A stretch of DNA of 64,000 nt. It comes from Pycnopodia helianthoides (Eukaryota; Echinodermata; Asteroidea; Forcipulatida; Asteriidae). Both the position numbers and the translations under genes were made by a program. Numbering within the stretch: the stretch's first letter is position 1; every line of letters begins with the position of its first letter. A model generated the notes under the pieces. The model saw only the letters and a program-made list of their open reading frames with translations, made no database searches and had not been told where the DNA came from. Location: the NCBI GenBank assembly GCA_032158295.1, contig CM063246.1, forward strand, positions 16,713,168 to 16,777,167. The letters are read 5' to 3'. This document shows positions 1 to 12,240 of the stretch, piece after piece.

Positions 1-260
1 ATTATTCCCTCAGTGAAATTGCATAATTGCTTGAAACTAACTTGTTATGGGTGGATAATGCTCTAGAATCTTGACAAAAGACCGTTAGAAACCCTAAAAG
101 TGCAGACGGAAAAGACACTTCACAAGTGTTAACATGCTGTATCATGAAAAATAAAAATGGATATGTGAACAATTACTTTGTAAATTATTTTTTAGGCCTG
201 AGCATTAGTAATGGCACAAGGGAATAAGTGATGTTCCAATTGAGTTAATAGAGTGTTTAC

Positions 261-3200
261 CTGATACAATTCTCATGATGGCTTGCTCTTGACCATTTCT
301 AAAGCCTTTATAACCCATTTGTTGCAATGCTGTGTAGACTGAAGCTGGTGTCTCTATAAGAAACAAAACCAAATCACAATGGCTCACTATCAACTTTATT
401 CATTAATATTGTACAACAGCAAAGCTCAACTGAATCTCTCACATTGATCTACTGTAACTAAAACTGTTTTCAATTTCATGGTTTGCTATTAACCAAGGAT
501 CATGCCATTATACAATTCCACCTGCAATTTCACTTGCCCATCTAAAAGTTTTCTATCAACACTGACATTTGTATGAAACTTGAGTTTGAAGTCTCATGAC
601 AAATATGTGCATTCAGTAGTTGAGGAATATGAAATAACCAGCAATTGGCCCACTTGTAGAATTCTCTGAGATGCCTCAACTAGCATTTAACTGACAGACC
701 ACTGATAGGGGACAGCATTGAGTGTTATATCTACCTCTAACTCATTAGGTCATAGCTGCCTTAAAAACCTGGATGGATTTTCAGCCTTGTACTCTTAGTA
801 AAGCATGTTGTGCAATGTCAACATGCACATAATCCATCACAAAATGTATGTTATTTTGTAGCATCAGTAAACAACCTTTTTGATGGCAGGTGGCAGGTGA
901 CCTACCAGGCTTGTACCATGGTTTATGTAACCCTCAGCATAAGCTTACAACAAACAACAAACAACAGTTAAAGTCAGCCACCTGATGCATCAGTTTTATT
1001 GTTATACCAGCTAGGCTGACTTGTTTATATTAAGACATAAAGACTGATCTTACCAATTGGTTTTCCATCTGTGCCTGGTTGGAACAAAGGTTGAATAGCA
1101 GGAGGTGGTTGAGGGAAATCATATAATGGCTCATTACTGACTTCTGGAATGTACTCCTCAGATGGTGTAGCATCACACTCAGCTATATACACATACAATC
1201 AAGTTATAAAGAATATTCATATACAAACACATTAACAAATACAATCAACAAAAGTATGCTCATTACATTAAGATGTAATAATTGCATCAAGAATAGAGAA
1301 TACTATTTTGGTTTTACCCAACAATGTTGCGTGTTAATCACTGTATACTCAGTGCTCTCCAGAGTCATGCAGAACAAAAATCCTTGGTTGGGATTTGAAC
1401 CCACAACCCCCCCCCCCCCCGTATTTTAGAGCAGATGTCTTAACTAAACCACCAAGCATCCCTAGTGACAAGAGGCCAGTTCAAATCCCACTGGAGTAGT
1501 ACGCCTGTGGATTTTGAAAGTAAACCTTTAACCATATTTTTGAAATCTGACTAATAAAAACCCTGCACCAACTATTACTAGTAAGTCAAAATAGTATTGA
1601 GAACCAATAAAGAGGATCTGTGACTGATGAAAGCTTAAGATGGTTGATTTACCTGCTGTTGTCTTGATACCACGAGCTGCCAATGAGGCTTCCTCTAGAG
1701 TAGGGAAATCTTCTTCTTTGACCTCTTTCTTCTCATTCTCTTGACTCTGGCCTACGAACATTACAATGCTTAGTGCTTACAGTTACATCTACTAATACTT
1801 CCTTTAAAATGAATCTTAATACTACAACATATTAATTGTCTAACACGGTGTCATCAATCTTCACAAGGCCCATTTCCACAAAGAGCTCATGCTGATCTTT
1901 AAAGGATGTACGCCATACATATGCCATGTAAAAGTTTGTTATTAATTAGGGATAACAGTGTGATGACCCCCAGTCTTCACTGCGTGGTAATGACCAGGCT
2001 GGCAGCTGTTAATGGACCAAGACCAAGTCATTATTTCTTAATTACAAACTTTGGACACAGTAGTACGGCACACATCCTTTAAGACAGGTTGAACTGAACA
2101 ATCTTCATTGCTCTGAAAAGTTTGATGTCACAAAATAAATTACTATTTGTAAAGTGTATAGAGTTGTCTGTTAAACATCACCTTAACATTAATTAAAAGT
2201 TACATGTACATCTTTCAAAACCTTCAAAGGCCTAAAAGGAATTGATAGATCAAGACGTTAGGTCATTTAACAAGATTACCTGCATGAATGTATTTATTTA
2301 GTTGTATTAACATATAGACAAGACAAAATGGGCATACATGTAACAGTTTGACAGACATGTACTACATTTTGTAAATATGAAAGGACAGGGTAAATGGGTG
2401 TTCATATTACCGTAACAAGTGGATGCCCAATGACCAGTTTGTCCACACTTGAAGCATTTGTCATCAGGATTAGCCATGTTTATACCACCTCTGCCTCTGC
2501 CTCTGCCTCTGCCTCTGCCTCTCCATCCACCACGTTTCCCTCCATTTCCTAATCCAAGTCCTCCTCCTTGCCCATGCATCATCTGCTTCCATACCTGTCT
2601 CTTATAAGCCTCTCCCTTAATGTGAAATAATCCCTTTCGGGTATATCTCTTTTTCTTCAGTTCCAGTTTGACAAAGTTTTCATTCAGATTTTGTTTCTTC
2701 ATAGTTGATGTTGATTTTCTGATGAATAATAATAGAATGCAGAGATGTATCACTTCACTGTCAGCAGCAGGTGGCTGATTATTAGTTGTGAAATTAAAGA
2801 CAATTTGAAAAGTAACTATCGCTTACATTCTTCACACTAAAAAATGGGTTTTGAGGTGAAGTAAGTACATGCACATGTACATCATTATTGGCTTTTAAAA
2901 ACAAAACAATCCAAACCTCTTATTTTAACACATTTTTCATAAAACTAACCTTCACATTTTTATTAAAATAAGTGCTTACATAAAAAACAACCTACAATTC
3001 ATTTATGAGCCAAAATAATGCCGATTTTTGTCTGTACCTTGCTGTTCAGTGGCAGACAGCATTTCATAAAGCTTCTAAAACTTTAAAATATTTACACTCA
3101 GTTGGTGTGGCCATTTTGAAACTGGCTGATAAAATTTGAGTTTGTACAATGTGCATTCATATAAATCACTTGGAATAAGTCTCATCTACAATATTTGACC

Positions 3201-6200
3201 CTTGAAAAAGGTAGGAAAATCTCACTGAGTACAAGGGCTTACTTAAAATTTCTATTTAATTTACATTTTACTAATTTTCTGAAATCAAATCAAACTAGGA
3301 AGAATATAATGCATGTTTTATTTGTTGAAGCTTTATTGGCTACATTGAAACCAATGCTCTTGATCTAATCAGATATGTTTGTTACCTCACCTTGAAGCCA
3401 GCTGTTTAGGTAATTCAGTCCTTTGTTGTTTATCATCATTTGTAACTAGTTGTTCTTCAGGCCATTCATACAAATCACCTTCCTTCACATTATATTCATC
3501 CTTGATTTTACTTGTGTCTTCTTGTTTTCCTTGATGCCCATGTTTAGAAAATAATTCTCCATTTTCTTCTGGACCATGGCCTATGATTCTTTCTACATTA
3601 CCTTCATTGGTGCAAATGTTCTGAAGTGAATTTTTTGCGATATGTATGTCCTCTTGATGCAGTTGTATTGAAGTAAATTTGTGTGCTCCAGATTTTGCAT
3701 CGCCATTTAATACTGTAATATCTTCATGGAGATCTTTGGCATGTGTTGAGGTGTCTGTGGCAACATTATTTATTGAATCGATACTTCTTCTGCATACTTC
3801 AGCCTTATGTGCTGTGTTTCCACTGATTCCAGGCTTAGGTGTGTCAACTCCACATGAATCAGCATGCATCCCATTTGTTTGATCACATTTTTCCAGCATT
3901 ACTGTGGAATGTGGGACTTGAAGGTCTCTACCCTGTTCTGCACATTGTGAATGTGAATCATCCAGTCTTGTTAAGGTTTGATCTTCAGGTTTGGGCTTCA
4001 CAATGACGTCATTGTTCATAACAGAAGATCTATGCGTCTCTTGTATGTTTTGTTTGACTTGTTTTACTTTAACTGGATCTGTTGGGAGTTTATTTGTATC
4101 TCCTGAGTCTGACTTACAGCTGTCTAGCCATTCTGATGTCCAGTGATGCTTCTTGTGGGCTTTTGAATGTAGGATTCCAGGTACACCATGTGTCTCATGA
4201 TGCTTTGTCTTGTTAGAGGGATGTGTCATTGAAATCTTGTTTTCTAGACAGTTAAAGATACTCTCAGGGAATATGACAGGACCCTTGTCAATGTGATGTT
4301 GTTCTTCACCTCTATGTATGCTTCCCTGCTCTACATTGTCATCTGATGAAAACTGGCTCTTCTTAGCTAACATAGAATCACCTTTCTTGTACTTGGGAGT
4401 CTTATAAGGCTGTTGATGACAAAATGGAAATAATCAATCAAAGCACACCCATAAATGTATTTATTACATGTATGTAAATGTATCAGCTTTTGTTATTAGG
4501 TAATTGCCAGGCAGTGCATAACTTCTGAGTAATGTTCAGCATGTTGGACCATCTGAGATAAGACACTTAACAAGATGTGATTGGATTTTTAAGACCCATG
4601 AAAATTATTGTTAAGTTTTGAGGCAATTCCAGTGAGCCTGCAGGGGCTGCAATATAGGCCCCTTAGGGTGTAAGGTTCCAGGGCCTGAGTCATGTTTATA
4701 TGCTCCATTGTGTAATCTAAGCACTCCTGGGAGATGATTTCAACAACAAATATTTTGCTATTTTAGTGTTTAAGTTTTTTACTTGATCAGTGACTTATGA
4801 ACAACCTAATATTATTAGACACTTAATATGTATGTGTTTGGCTTTTTGAAATCCCGAAAATAATCAAGATGTCCTAATATACATTATGTACTATGGAGGC
4901 AAGCCCAGTAAACCTGTAGCATGAAGCCCATGAGGGAATGCCAGGGCTCGAAATTGACACTAGACCGCAGGCCTGAGGCCACTGAACTCATGACTGGAAA
5001 AGTCTGGCAGTCTTTCGTTTTTATCCAAATGTTGACTTTCAGTCTGATAAGTCTCTTTCAGTTCTGTTGAGTATTGAAGAATTCGTACCAATCATACAAA
5101 TGAGATAAATCTTCTCTTGGTGCCCGTTCAAGTTATAAAAGTTCAAAATTTAAAATTTGTAGGTATTTTTTCTTCTCTCATTTAAATTCTTTAAAAAAAG
5201 CTAACATTTATTAAAACAAATATTGTTCTGTAAATATTTTGAGCTATTGGTTACCATAGGCTTTTAAAAAAAAATTATATTTATTTATTTTTGTATTGTA
5301 GGGAAAAGGATTCCTATGCTGAGAGTACGTTACTCTAGGTATACAGGTTTTCTAGGCTTCACAGGGAGGCATAGTACATGACCCGTACTACACAAATTCC
5401 CATGTGATTGTGAATATGGTACAAACCTTTAATGAAGAAGCACTCATTTTGAGTTTGTTACTGTACTGATGTAAAATGGTTCCAGTTGTAGAATTTCCAG
5501 TCTGGCCTTTCTCAGGGATGTTTGAGCTACTTCTGTTCAAGTGAGTTCCCCATGTGCCTCCTGAGATCTCTTTGCATTCACTAACACCACTGTTTTTAGA
5601 ACACACTTTTGTAGAGTCATCTTGAAGGAGTCCTTTTTTAACGCTACTATATTCCTTGTAAGCATCTGTTCAGTTTCAAAAAAGAAATATTCCAGACAAC
5701 GTGTCAACGTAAAGATAATCATTTGGGTACTTTTCATTCTCGTTTTTTAACAGCACTCTAAATCCAGCAAACATTCAGGTGACATAAATTGTATAAACAT
5801 ATTAACTTATCAATGAAAAAAAACGTATGACCAAGTCGTCCTCTTAACATGACCAAGTCATCCTTGCCGCAAATTTAAAACCATTCATTAAACAGGTTAC
5901 AGTGATGCAATGGTGACATCATGTTGCTATCTAAGTTAGAGCACAGGCTTTGACTTGATGTTTGTGTTTTTTTTAAGACTGTACTTTCTGAGAACAAGTG
6001 GTGATAAGGTTCATGTGTTAAACCAATGAGGTTGGGGTTAGAAAGAAATCTAATAAGACAAATAAATAAAAATGTTGGCGTTTTGGCTGTAGGGCCCTCA
6101 TCTCCCAACCATTGAAGTGCCCCCCTGGGTGAGGCTAAACCTCCTGTGAACTAAAGTTGGTCGTCTCAATGCAACATGCATAGATGAGGCTTCACATCAA

Positions 6201-7008
6201 GCCCAGCATGCGACTGTGGAGCAGAACAACAAACAGTGGATCACATCATCAGGGAGTGCTCTCTCCATCAACCACCTAATGAAGCCAAAGGTTTGGCTTA
6301 ATGTTGATGCTCCCACACAGGGATTGGCTGCTCAAAAACAAGCTCCAGATCTAAGTCTATTCCCCCGTTTGCAGCACAGGAAAGAAGAAGGCTGCAGGGC
6401 CAAAACCCCTAATATACACTTAACACCCATCTTACATGAACTCCACTGACTCTCGATTAAAATACGTATCACGATTAAGTTAAATCTCCTCACTTTCAAA
6501 CCTCATCATGGACTATCTCCTGTCCATATAATCTGATCTTCTGCATAAACTTCTGTTCATCCTCTTCCATCTGCTGGCCAATCCTTACTGACGCAAACTA
6601 CTGTTTCCACAAAAATCTATGCTCAGAGAGCCCTCAACTCCATTGCACCTCCATTATGAAATGACTTACCAATTCAAATTCCTCAAGCTGACCCTATTCT
6701 GATTTTCAAATGACTTTTAAAAACTCACTCGTTTGAATCTTCATTTTGTTACAAATTGCTTCATATTTTTCCTTGTTTTATGTTTTGTGTTGCACATAGA
6801 GGCCCCTTCATTATGCACTATAAAAATTACTTGTATAATTATTGCTGAAAGACACAAGTGCCTTGACTGGAAACACTTTGTTCTTACCTTGTATCCTTTG
6901 AGGTGCATTGAAGATATCCTGACTACTTGGCTTCCTCTCATGGGTAGTCTCAAAAGCTTTCTCCCATTTCTTCAGTGTCTTTTTGAGGTCAACAATTCTG
7001 AATTCCAT
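261..7008 (-). CDS. RECQL4: RECQL4 DNA helicase, N-terminal part (runs off left edge)
   Basis: Seven coding exons in transcription order are 6888-7008, 5427-5665, 3391-4409, 2411-2718, 1653-1751, 1054-1182 and 261-353. All introns are GT-AG and all phases agree, giving 669 codons before the window ends. Residues 1-120 resemble the Sld2-like start of RECQL4 ([20 protein letters not shown], then AYKEYSS and [11 protein letters not shown]). Exon 3 (340 codons) is polar and low in recognisable motifs. Exon 4 has basic segments, an Arg-Gly tract and a CCHC knuckle. Exon 7 begins the RecQ helicase domain ([20 protein letters not shown]). The Walker A exon would lie to the left of position 1. Known role of the family: a 3'-5' helicase needed for replication initiation and genome stability in the nucleus. 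An acceptor (TTTTTTCACAG) sits one base before the ATG, so a noncoding leader exon lies upstream. Identity is strong; the limits of exons 5 and 6 rest on splice signals and phase. Confidence 0.9.
1330..1515. mobile_element. tRNA-derived SINE-like fragments with poly-C run
   Basis: The stretch in RECQL4 intron 5 holds an inverted B-box-like segment (GGGATTTGAACCCAC), a run of about 14 C, and a second B-box-like segment (GTTCAAATCCCACTGG). It shares the text around 'gtggatttt' and 'cagtgct' with elements at 32085-32352 and 62280-62425, which suggests one foldback SINE family. Boundaries are approximate. Confidence 0.45.
1936..2045 (+). mobile_element. MITE-like fragment, same family as 8420 and 19322
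   Basis: About 100 bp (ggataacagtgtgatg, then cttcactgcgtggtaatgac, then gctgttaatggacc) matches the terminal portion of the elements at 8420-8980 and 19322-19995. It lies in RECQL4 intron 4. Confidence 0.55.
2411..2718 (-). CDS. RECQL4: RECQL4 exon 4 with RG tract and CCHC zinc knuckle
   Basis: This exon joins exon 3 in phase 2 and ends in phase 1. It encodes a lysine-rich segment ([13 protein letters not shown]), a glycine-rich region, about five Arg-Gly pairs, and a retroviral-type zinc knuckle [14 protein letters not shown] (C-x2-C-x4-H-x4-C). The same order, basic block then zinc knuckle just ahead of the helicase domain, is typical of non-fungal RECQL4, where the knuckle binds nucleic acid. 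All four metal ligands are present here, whereas the human protein has lost the canonical spacing. The RG codons are a 6-bp microsatellite at 2486-2522, so allele length may vary in steps of two residues. Confidence 0.9.
6195..6293 (+). mobile_element. LINE reverse-transcriptase C-terminal fragment
   Basis: The plus strand translates to [20 protein letters not shown] followed by HQPP. This is the cysteine/histidine tail (CxC...H...C) found after the reverse transcriptase of many invertebrate non-LTR elements. The remainder of the element is not readable, and the fragment lies inside RECQL4 intron 1. Confidence 0.7.
6425..6745 (+). mobile_element. Degenerate LINE 3' end (CR1/L2-like)
   Basis: Conceptual translation with frame changes gives [20 protein letters not shown], then GLSPVH, then [16 protein letters not shown] and LLKTHSF. 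This order (LHWLP...RIxFKLxLLTFK...LWNxLP...FKxxLKTxLF) marks the end of CR1/L2/Rex-type ORF2. Internal stops show that it is dead. It is close to, but may be separate from, the fragment at 6195. Confidence 0.6.
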
Positions 7009-7139
7009 ACTGTGAAAAAATAGCCACACAATTTATCAGATAAAATTATAAACTTTTGTTTTTCTATACTGCAGATCGAAATCAATACGGGGAAGGCCAG
7101 CAACAGATGGTATTAAAAACAAGAATGATGTGTTGACAA

Positions 7140-7500
7140 ACCAAATGCCTGCTGAGATTATTCTCCTTTTTCTTGAGTTATTGCTCGAACAACATTTCTT
7201 TTATTTTAGCCATAATGATAATGACATTTGATCCCGAGGGGTCCAAAAACAATGCTTCTTGGGGATTGATATGCCAGGTCCTTCTTGAGTTATTGCTTTT
7301 TTTAAATAATAATGACCTCGACATTTGACCTAGGGGGTCAAAAACAATCAACTTTTGGGGGATCCCAAGACAAATCTACACAAAAAGTTTGGAGTTGTAT
7401 GCCAAGTTCTTCTTAAGTTATTGCTCAGACAACATTTCTTTTGTTCTAGCCTATGCATTTGACCTAGGGGATCCAAAAACAATAAGGTTCTGAAGGATCT
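7140..7500. repeat. Three degenerate copies of a ~120-bp repeat
   Basis: The phrase 'cttcttgagttattgct' or a close variant recurs near 7171, 7281 and 7409, followed each time by 'aacaacatttctt' and 'gacctagggg...aaaaacaat' variants. Copies have drifted and carry small indels. Confidence 0.5.
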
Positions 7501-8419
7501 CCTCAACCAATCAACATCAAGTTTGAGTCAATAGGCCAAACACATTGTAATGACCTCCAATCATGGACCCTCCAGGCTCCTTTGTTCAACTCCATGTCCT
7601 GACAAACATGGACTCCATTGTTTTCATTTGTGATAGATGATAGCAACCATGGACCTATTGTCCCTTTGTTAGAAGTCCTTGGTTCCTCTCTTGTTTGTAC
7701 TGTAGTGATCTGTAAATGGACCAACCGCACAGTGCAAGCTAATTGCAAAGTGCGAGCTAATTGCAAAGTGCGAGCTAATTGCTAAGTGCGATAATATTTT
7801 GATTTAGAAGATGTTTAATAACAATGATGGGAATAAAATAACAAGAATGTAAAAAAAAGGGAAACATCATTACTTGCGTCCAACTTGTCATTTTGTCTGT
7901 TGGTGGTCTTCAACTTCAACTTCAAGCCTCCCGATTATACCTACTACTACTCTGCACGTACGTGAGGAATTCAAGGACCCAAACCCAGGCCAAGACACTA
8001 CAATACAAGACACTTTAGTACTTTTTGGCAACAGATCCCATTGACTTTGTACACATTTTCTACCTAGGGACCTTCACCCAACCAGGGACCCTATTGTCAA
8101 CTTACATGTATGTTGAAGGTCCCGGTTTAAATGTATACCTACCCAGACACACGGGAGGACAGGGCAAACACTATGCCCCTTCAGCTTTGCCAGCATGGCA
8201 TTAAAAAAAGTATAGACAGTGTACTATGTTAGTCAGATTTGGCTTTAAACGATACACAGCCAGAATGCACTGAACTGAACATGTACAGTCACTGTTTTTT
8301 GTTTAATGTGAAAAATGCCATTCTGTTTTCACACCAACATTGTCGTTGTGACTTCGTATTCATGAAATGGGAATCACACCAAATATAATGTCACTTTATT
8401 TTCCTTTACAAAAAATCTT

Positions 8420-8980
8420 CGGCTCGTCCATTAACACCGGCCAGCCACCAACCAAGGTCATTACCACGCAGTGAAGACCAGCTCATCGCACTGTTAATCC
8501 CATTAATAAATGCCTTATAACGGAAAAAACTATAAAAATCGTCAGAATTTGTGATTTTCTTTCGCCGTATTTTTAGAAATGTTCTACTCATGTTTAAGGG
8601 CCAATCCTCTGGCTGTTCAACTTTTGTGTAGTACCTAATCTCTTACACATAATTAACTGTTTATACATATTTTCAAGAACCAGACTATGACCAGCTTCCC
8701 CAAATTGATACATTGTCTGCGCGTTCACGCCTACGCGTGGTATGTTTCCGCACGCGGCACCATCTGTCCTGCTCAAAAAAATAATACGCACAAAGAAATG
8801 AGTTGATTTGATACCGGTAATTGCGCGCAACAAACACATAGTGCATAGGATTTTACACAACAATGTGCTTGTTTAGGGGCCATTTATTCGCTAGTTCACT
8901 GAGCCGGTCTTATATCACATGTTAATACACCCCCACGTGACCAGTCTTAGACCAATCAGAGTGCATAAACTCTCCAAAGG
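8420..8980 (-). mobile_element. Non-autonomous MITE-like element, copy 1
   Basis: This segment is the reverse complement of 19322-19930 across most of its length. Shared landmarks are CACGTG near the 'gtgtattaacatgt' motif, 'accggctcagtgaactagcg', 'ggcatttattaatggga' and 'ctggtcttcactgcg'. It has no coding capacity. Confidence 0.7.
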
Positions 8981-9318
8981 TGTTTATTAGTTGCAGTTAA
9001 GGGAACTGACGTGTTGACGTTGCTTGCGGTAAAGGTCACGATCTGCCTCCAATCTAGAAGAACGCCACCTTTGACTCAGACTGAGTTGACATCGGACAGA
9101 GTTGACCATATAATCCGTATTAAATAAAATGTCCCCTGCCATTGCTGTTGCACAAATGTTCTTTACTATAAAACAAAATATTTTCTTTTCTTTTTTGATA
9201 GAGGAAACTGAAACATACTCCTAATTGTCTGAAATTCCAAGACGGCTTGGAATTGTTAATTTTATCCTTGGGTAAAATTATTAAAAAAAATAAAATTGAC
9301 TTCCGTTCACTCAGACGG

Positions 9319-9662
9319 CTACACCCCTATGTTCCGACACCCCTATGTTCCGACAACTCAACCACCCCTATATTCCGACACCCCTGTTCCGACACCCCTT
9401 TGTTCCGACAACTCAACCACCCCTATATTCCGACACCCCTGTTCCGACACCCCTATGTTCCGACAACTCAACCACCCCTATATTCCGACACCCCTGTTCC
9501 GACACCCTTATGTTCCGACAACTCAACCTATATTCTGACACCCCTATGTTCCGACACCCTTATATTCCGACACCCTTATATTCCGACACCCCTATGTTTC
9601 GACAACTCAACCTGTATTCCAACACCCCTACATGTATGTTCCGACACCCCTATTTTCCGACA
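9319..9662 (+). repeat. Minisatellite, ~16-19-bp unit CCTATGTTCCGACACC
   Basis: About 20 variants of 'cctat(g/a)ttccgacaccc' alternate with a longer form ending 'gacaactcaacca'. All three plus frames stay open through parts of the array, but the translations are pure repeats and are not taken as genes. Confidence 0.9.
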
Positions 9663-10283
9663 CGATATATTTTCAATTATTATTACTTTGATAATAGTTT
9701 ATATTTTCCACCAAAAAGCACACGCATCACAAAATTCCATGCGCTATCTCGACATTTTTTATATAATATTTTCTTTCTTTCTATTTTTCGACTTGTTTTA
9801 TTGTTGTAGAAAGCACAAATCAGAATTATTGACCAGCCTCTTACAGCTTGTTTTTATGAAATTGAATGATCTTTAAAAAAAATGCGACCTAATGAAACTA
9901 AATGATTTTATTTGACCAGTGAATGCTAAACTGGTGAAATAGAGTTACACCTTGCACTATGGAAGTACAGTGTAAGGGGACGACTTAATAAATAATTAAT
10001 AATGTTTCATTCCCATTGCAACATTTACATCATTGCATGTTCCTAGATCCAGTTCCCTCAATATAGTTGGAGTTATTACGGTATCCAGCCCAAGAGAAGG
10101 CCAACGAAGTACCTGTCTGAAATCCACGCAAAAATTTACTGGATTGATGCTTTAAATCATGAAGATGATACTGTGTAATAAAAAAATAAAATATTAATAA
10201 TAATGATAATAACTTAAAAATAATAAATTAAAATAAATGGATTAAATTGCGGGTGTCGCATTTAGAAAATGGCCAACACAATA

Positions 10284-10432
10284 TTTTGTGCGGGTTGTCG
10301 GAACATAAGGGGTGTCGGAATATAGGGGTGGTTGAGTTGTCAGAACATAGGGGTGTCGGAACATCCGGGCCAGGGGTGTCGGAACATAGGTTGAGTTGTC
10401 GGAACATAGGGGTGTCAGAATATAGAGTGCTC
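10284..10432 (-). repeat. Inverted copy of the CCTATGTTCCGACACC minisatellite
   Basis: Units read 'ggtgtcggaacatagg' with 'ggttgagttgtc' spacers, the exact reverse complement of the array at 9319-9662. About seven units are visible. The two arrays flank roughly 620 bp of AT-rich DNA. Confidence 0.9.
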
Positions 10433-11811
10433 ATTCCCGACTCACTGACAAACTGTGACAGCATGGAGTATAAAAAAGATGGAGGATTTTCCTTCCTCCA
10501 GCTCCATGCTGTCATTATTTATAGTGTACTGTCATGTCAGTGAGCTCCATGGTGACACTGTCACTGAAACTGTGAAAGTGAATGAATGACCAGATGACTG
10601 ACTGACTCAGTAGGGAGTGCAACAAACGGACTGGCGTCCTACCACTGCAGGATTACGTATTTCTATAACATGATATATACAACAAATTTCTTAATGTTTA
10701 TATATTCATACTGACCTTCAAGTTGAAGTTGACTATATGTGATACCTTGCAAAATATCCTTTGTAATTGTCGAGTCAATCACTAATCAGACAGCCCATCA
10801 GTGACGGTGTGTACTTAGTACGACTAGCGATTAGAAAATGCGCGGCAGTCGTCGTGTGTGCTCATTAATTTTTCGAAAGTGCGCCCTCAATAGTTACATC
10901 ACCAACACGCAAAAGCGACGAGCAAACAGAGAGTAGACTGGTACCCTGTCCTTTTATTTATCCGTCAGGGTACCTCCTGAACAGAGATACTGAACACACT
11001 CGTAATCCACACATGGCACTGGCACTTGGCAGTGTGGCATTGCAGTGCAGATTTAAATGTACATTGTGAACATTCATGTGCATGACAAAAACTTAACAAA
11101 CATTGTTGTATTTCTCCCCCAAGACTAGAATCAGGTATGTCCCATTGTTGGTTTAGCAAAGCAATACATATAAATTATTAATAATATAATCCTAAATTAA
11201 ACTTAATTATTTTGTTATCAATATTTTTAGCAAAAACTATTTTTTACCAGAACAGAACAGAAAGAAGACATATGATATAAATTAATTATAAATAAATAAC
11301 ATTAACACTAACATAAAGAAAAAATTCCTGTCTTTCATGTCTGTCGTCATGGTCGTGTGTCTGTCTTCATGGTCGTGTGTTTGTCGTGGCTACTCATGTA
11401 AGCATTCTATTAAAATCTATATTTATTGTTCCGTCCCAACTTGACAATTGCCACAACTATAATTGGTACTGGTCCCGCCCAATCCCCCAACTTGAGTGTT
11501 TTACACTAAAGTTCGGGCGACCTTATGCTAAATATTAAATGGGGTCAGCTATAGAATGAAGGTACACTTCGAAGCATACGTAGTCTAGTTGCTATATATA
11601 ATTGTAACCTCCCCTTCTCTCGACGGTCGTCAGGTTGTAATAAGGGGTATGATGAACAAACTATAGTATAAGGTATACATCGTCCTCCGCGGAGTCGGAG
11701 TCACAGACGAGTCAAGTACGTCACTGCATTCTTCGAGTGTACCTGTATTCTATAGTTACAACATTGAATGAATTGTTACACAAGCTATGACTTGAAAGTT
11801 GTTAACAGGTT

Positions 11812-12240
11812 AGGCTAGCTTTCCGTACCCCCTTCAGTATGGGCCACACTAGTGGGGTTAGGCTAGCTTTCCGCACCCCCTTCAGGTGGAGCCACACTAG
11901 TGGGGTTAGGCTAGCTTTCCGTACCCCCTTCAGTGTGGGAAGGCTAGCTTTCCGCACCCCCTTCAGGTGGAGCCACACTAGTGGGGTTAGGCTAGCTTTC
12001 CGTACCCCCTTCAGTGTGGGAAGGCTAGCTTTCCGCACCCCCTTCAGGTGGAGCCACACTAGTGGGGTTAGGCTAGCTTTCCGTACCCCCTTCAGTGTGG
12101 GAAGGCTAGCTTTCCGTACCCCCTTCAGTGTGGGCCACACTAGTGGGGTTAGGCTAGTTTTCTGTAACCCCTTCAGTGGGGGCCACACTAGTGGGGTTAG
12201 GCTAGCTTTCCGTACCCCCTTCAGTGTGGGAAGGCTAGCT
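11812..12240. repeat. Composite 33/48-bp minisatellite
   Basis: Units begin 'ggctagctttccg(t/c)acccc' and occur as a 33-bp short form ending 'gtgtgggaa' and a 48-bp long form that adds 'ccacactagtggggtta'. About ten units are present in a partly alternating order. Both lengths are multiples of three, so long open frames exist on both strands, but they look like by-products. Confidence 0.9.

Noticed and set aside
3679..3882. 67-codon plus-strand open frame
   Set aside because: It is antisense to RECQL4 exon 3, with no support of its own.
9247..9876. 209-codon plus-strand open frame rich in HPYVPT-type text
   Set aside because: It is mostly minisatellite, and the non-repeat tail has no recognisable domain.
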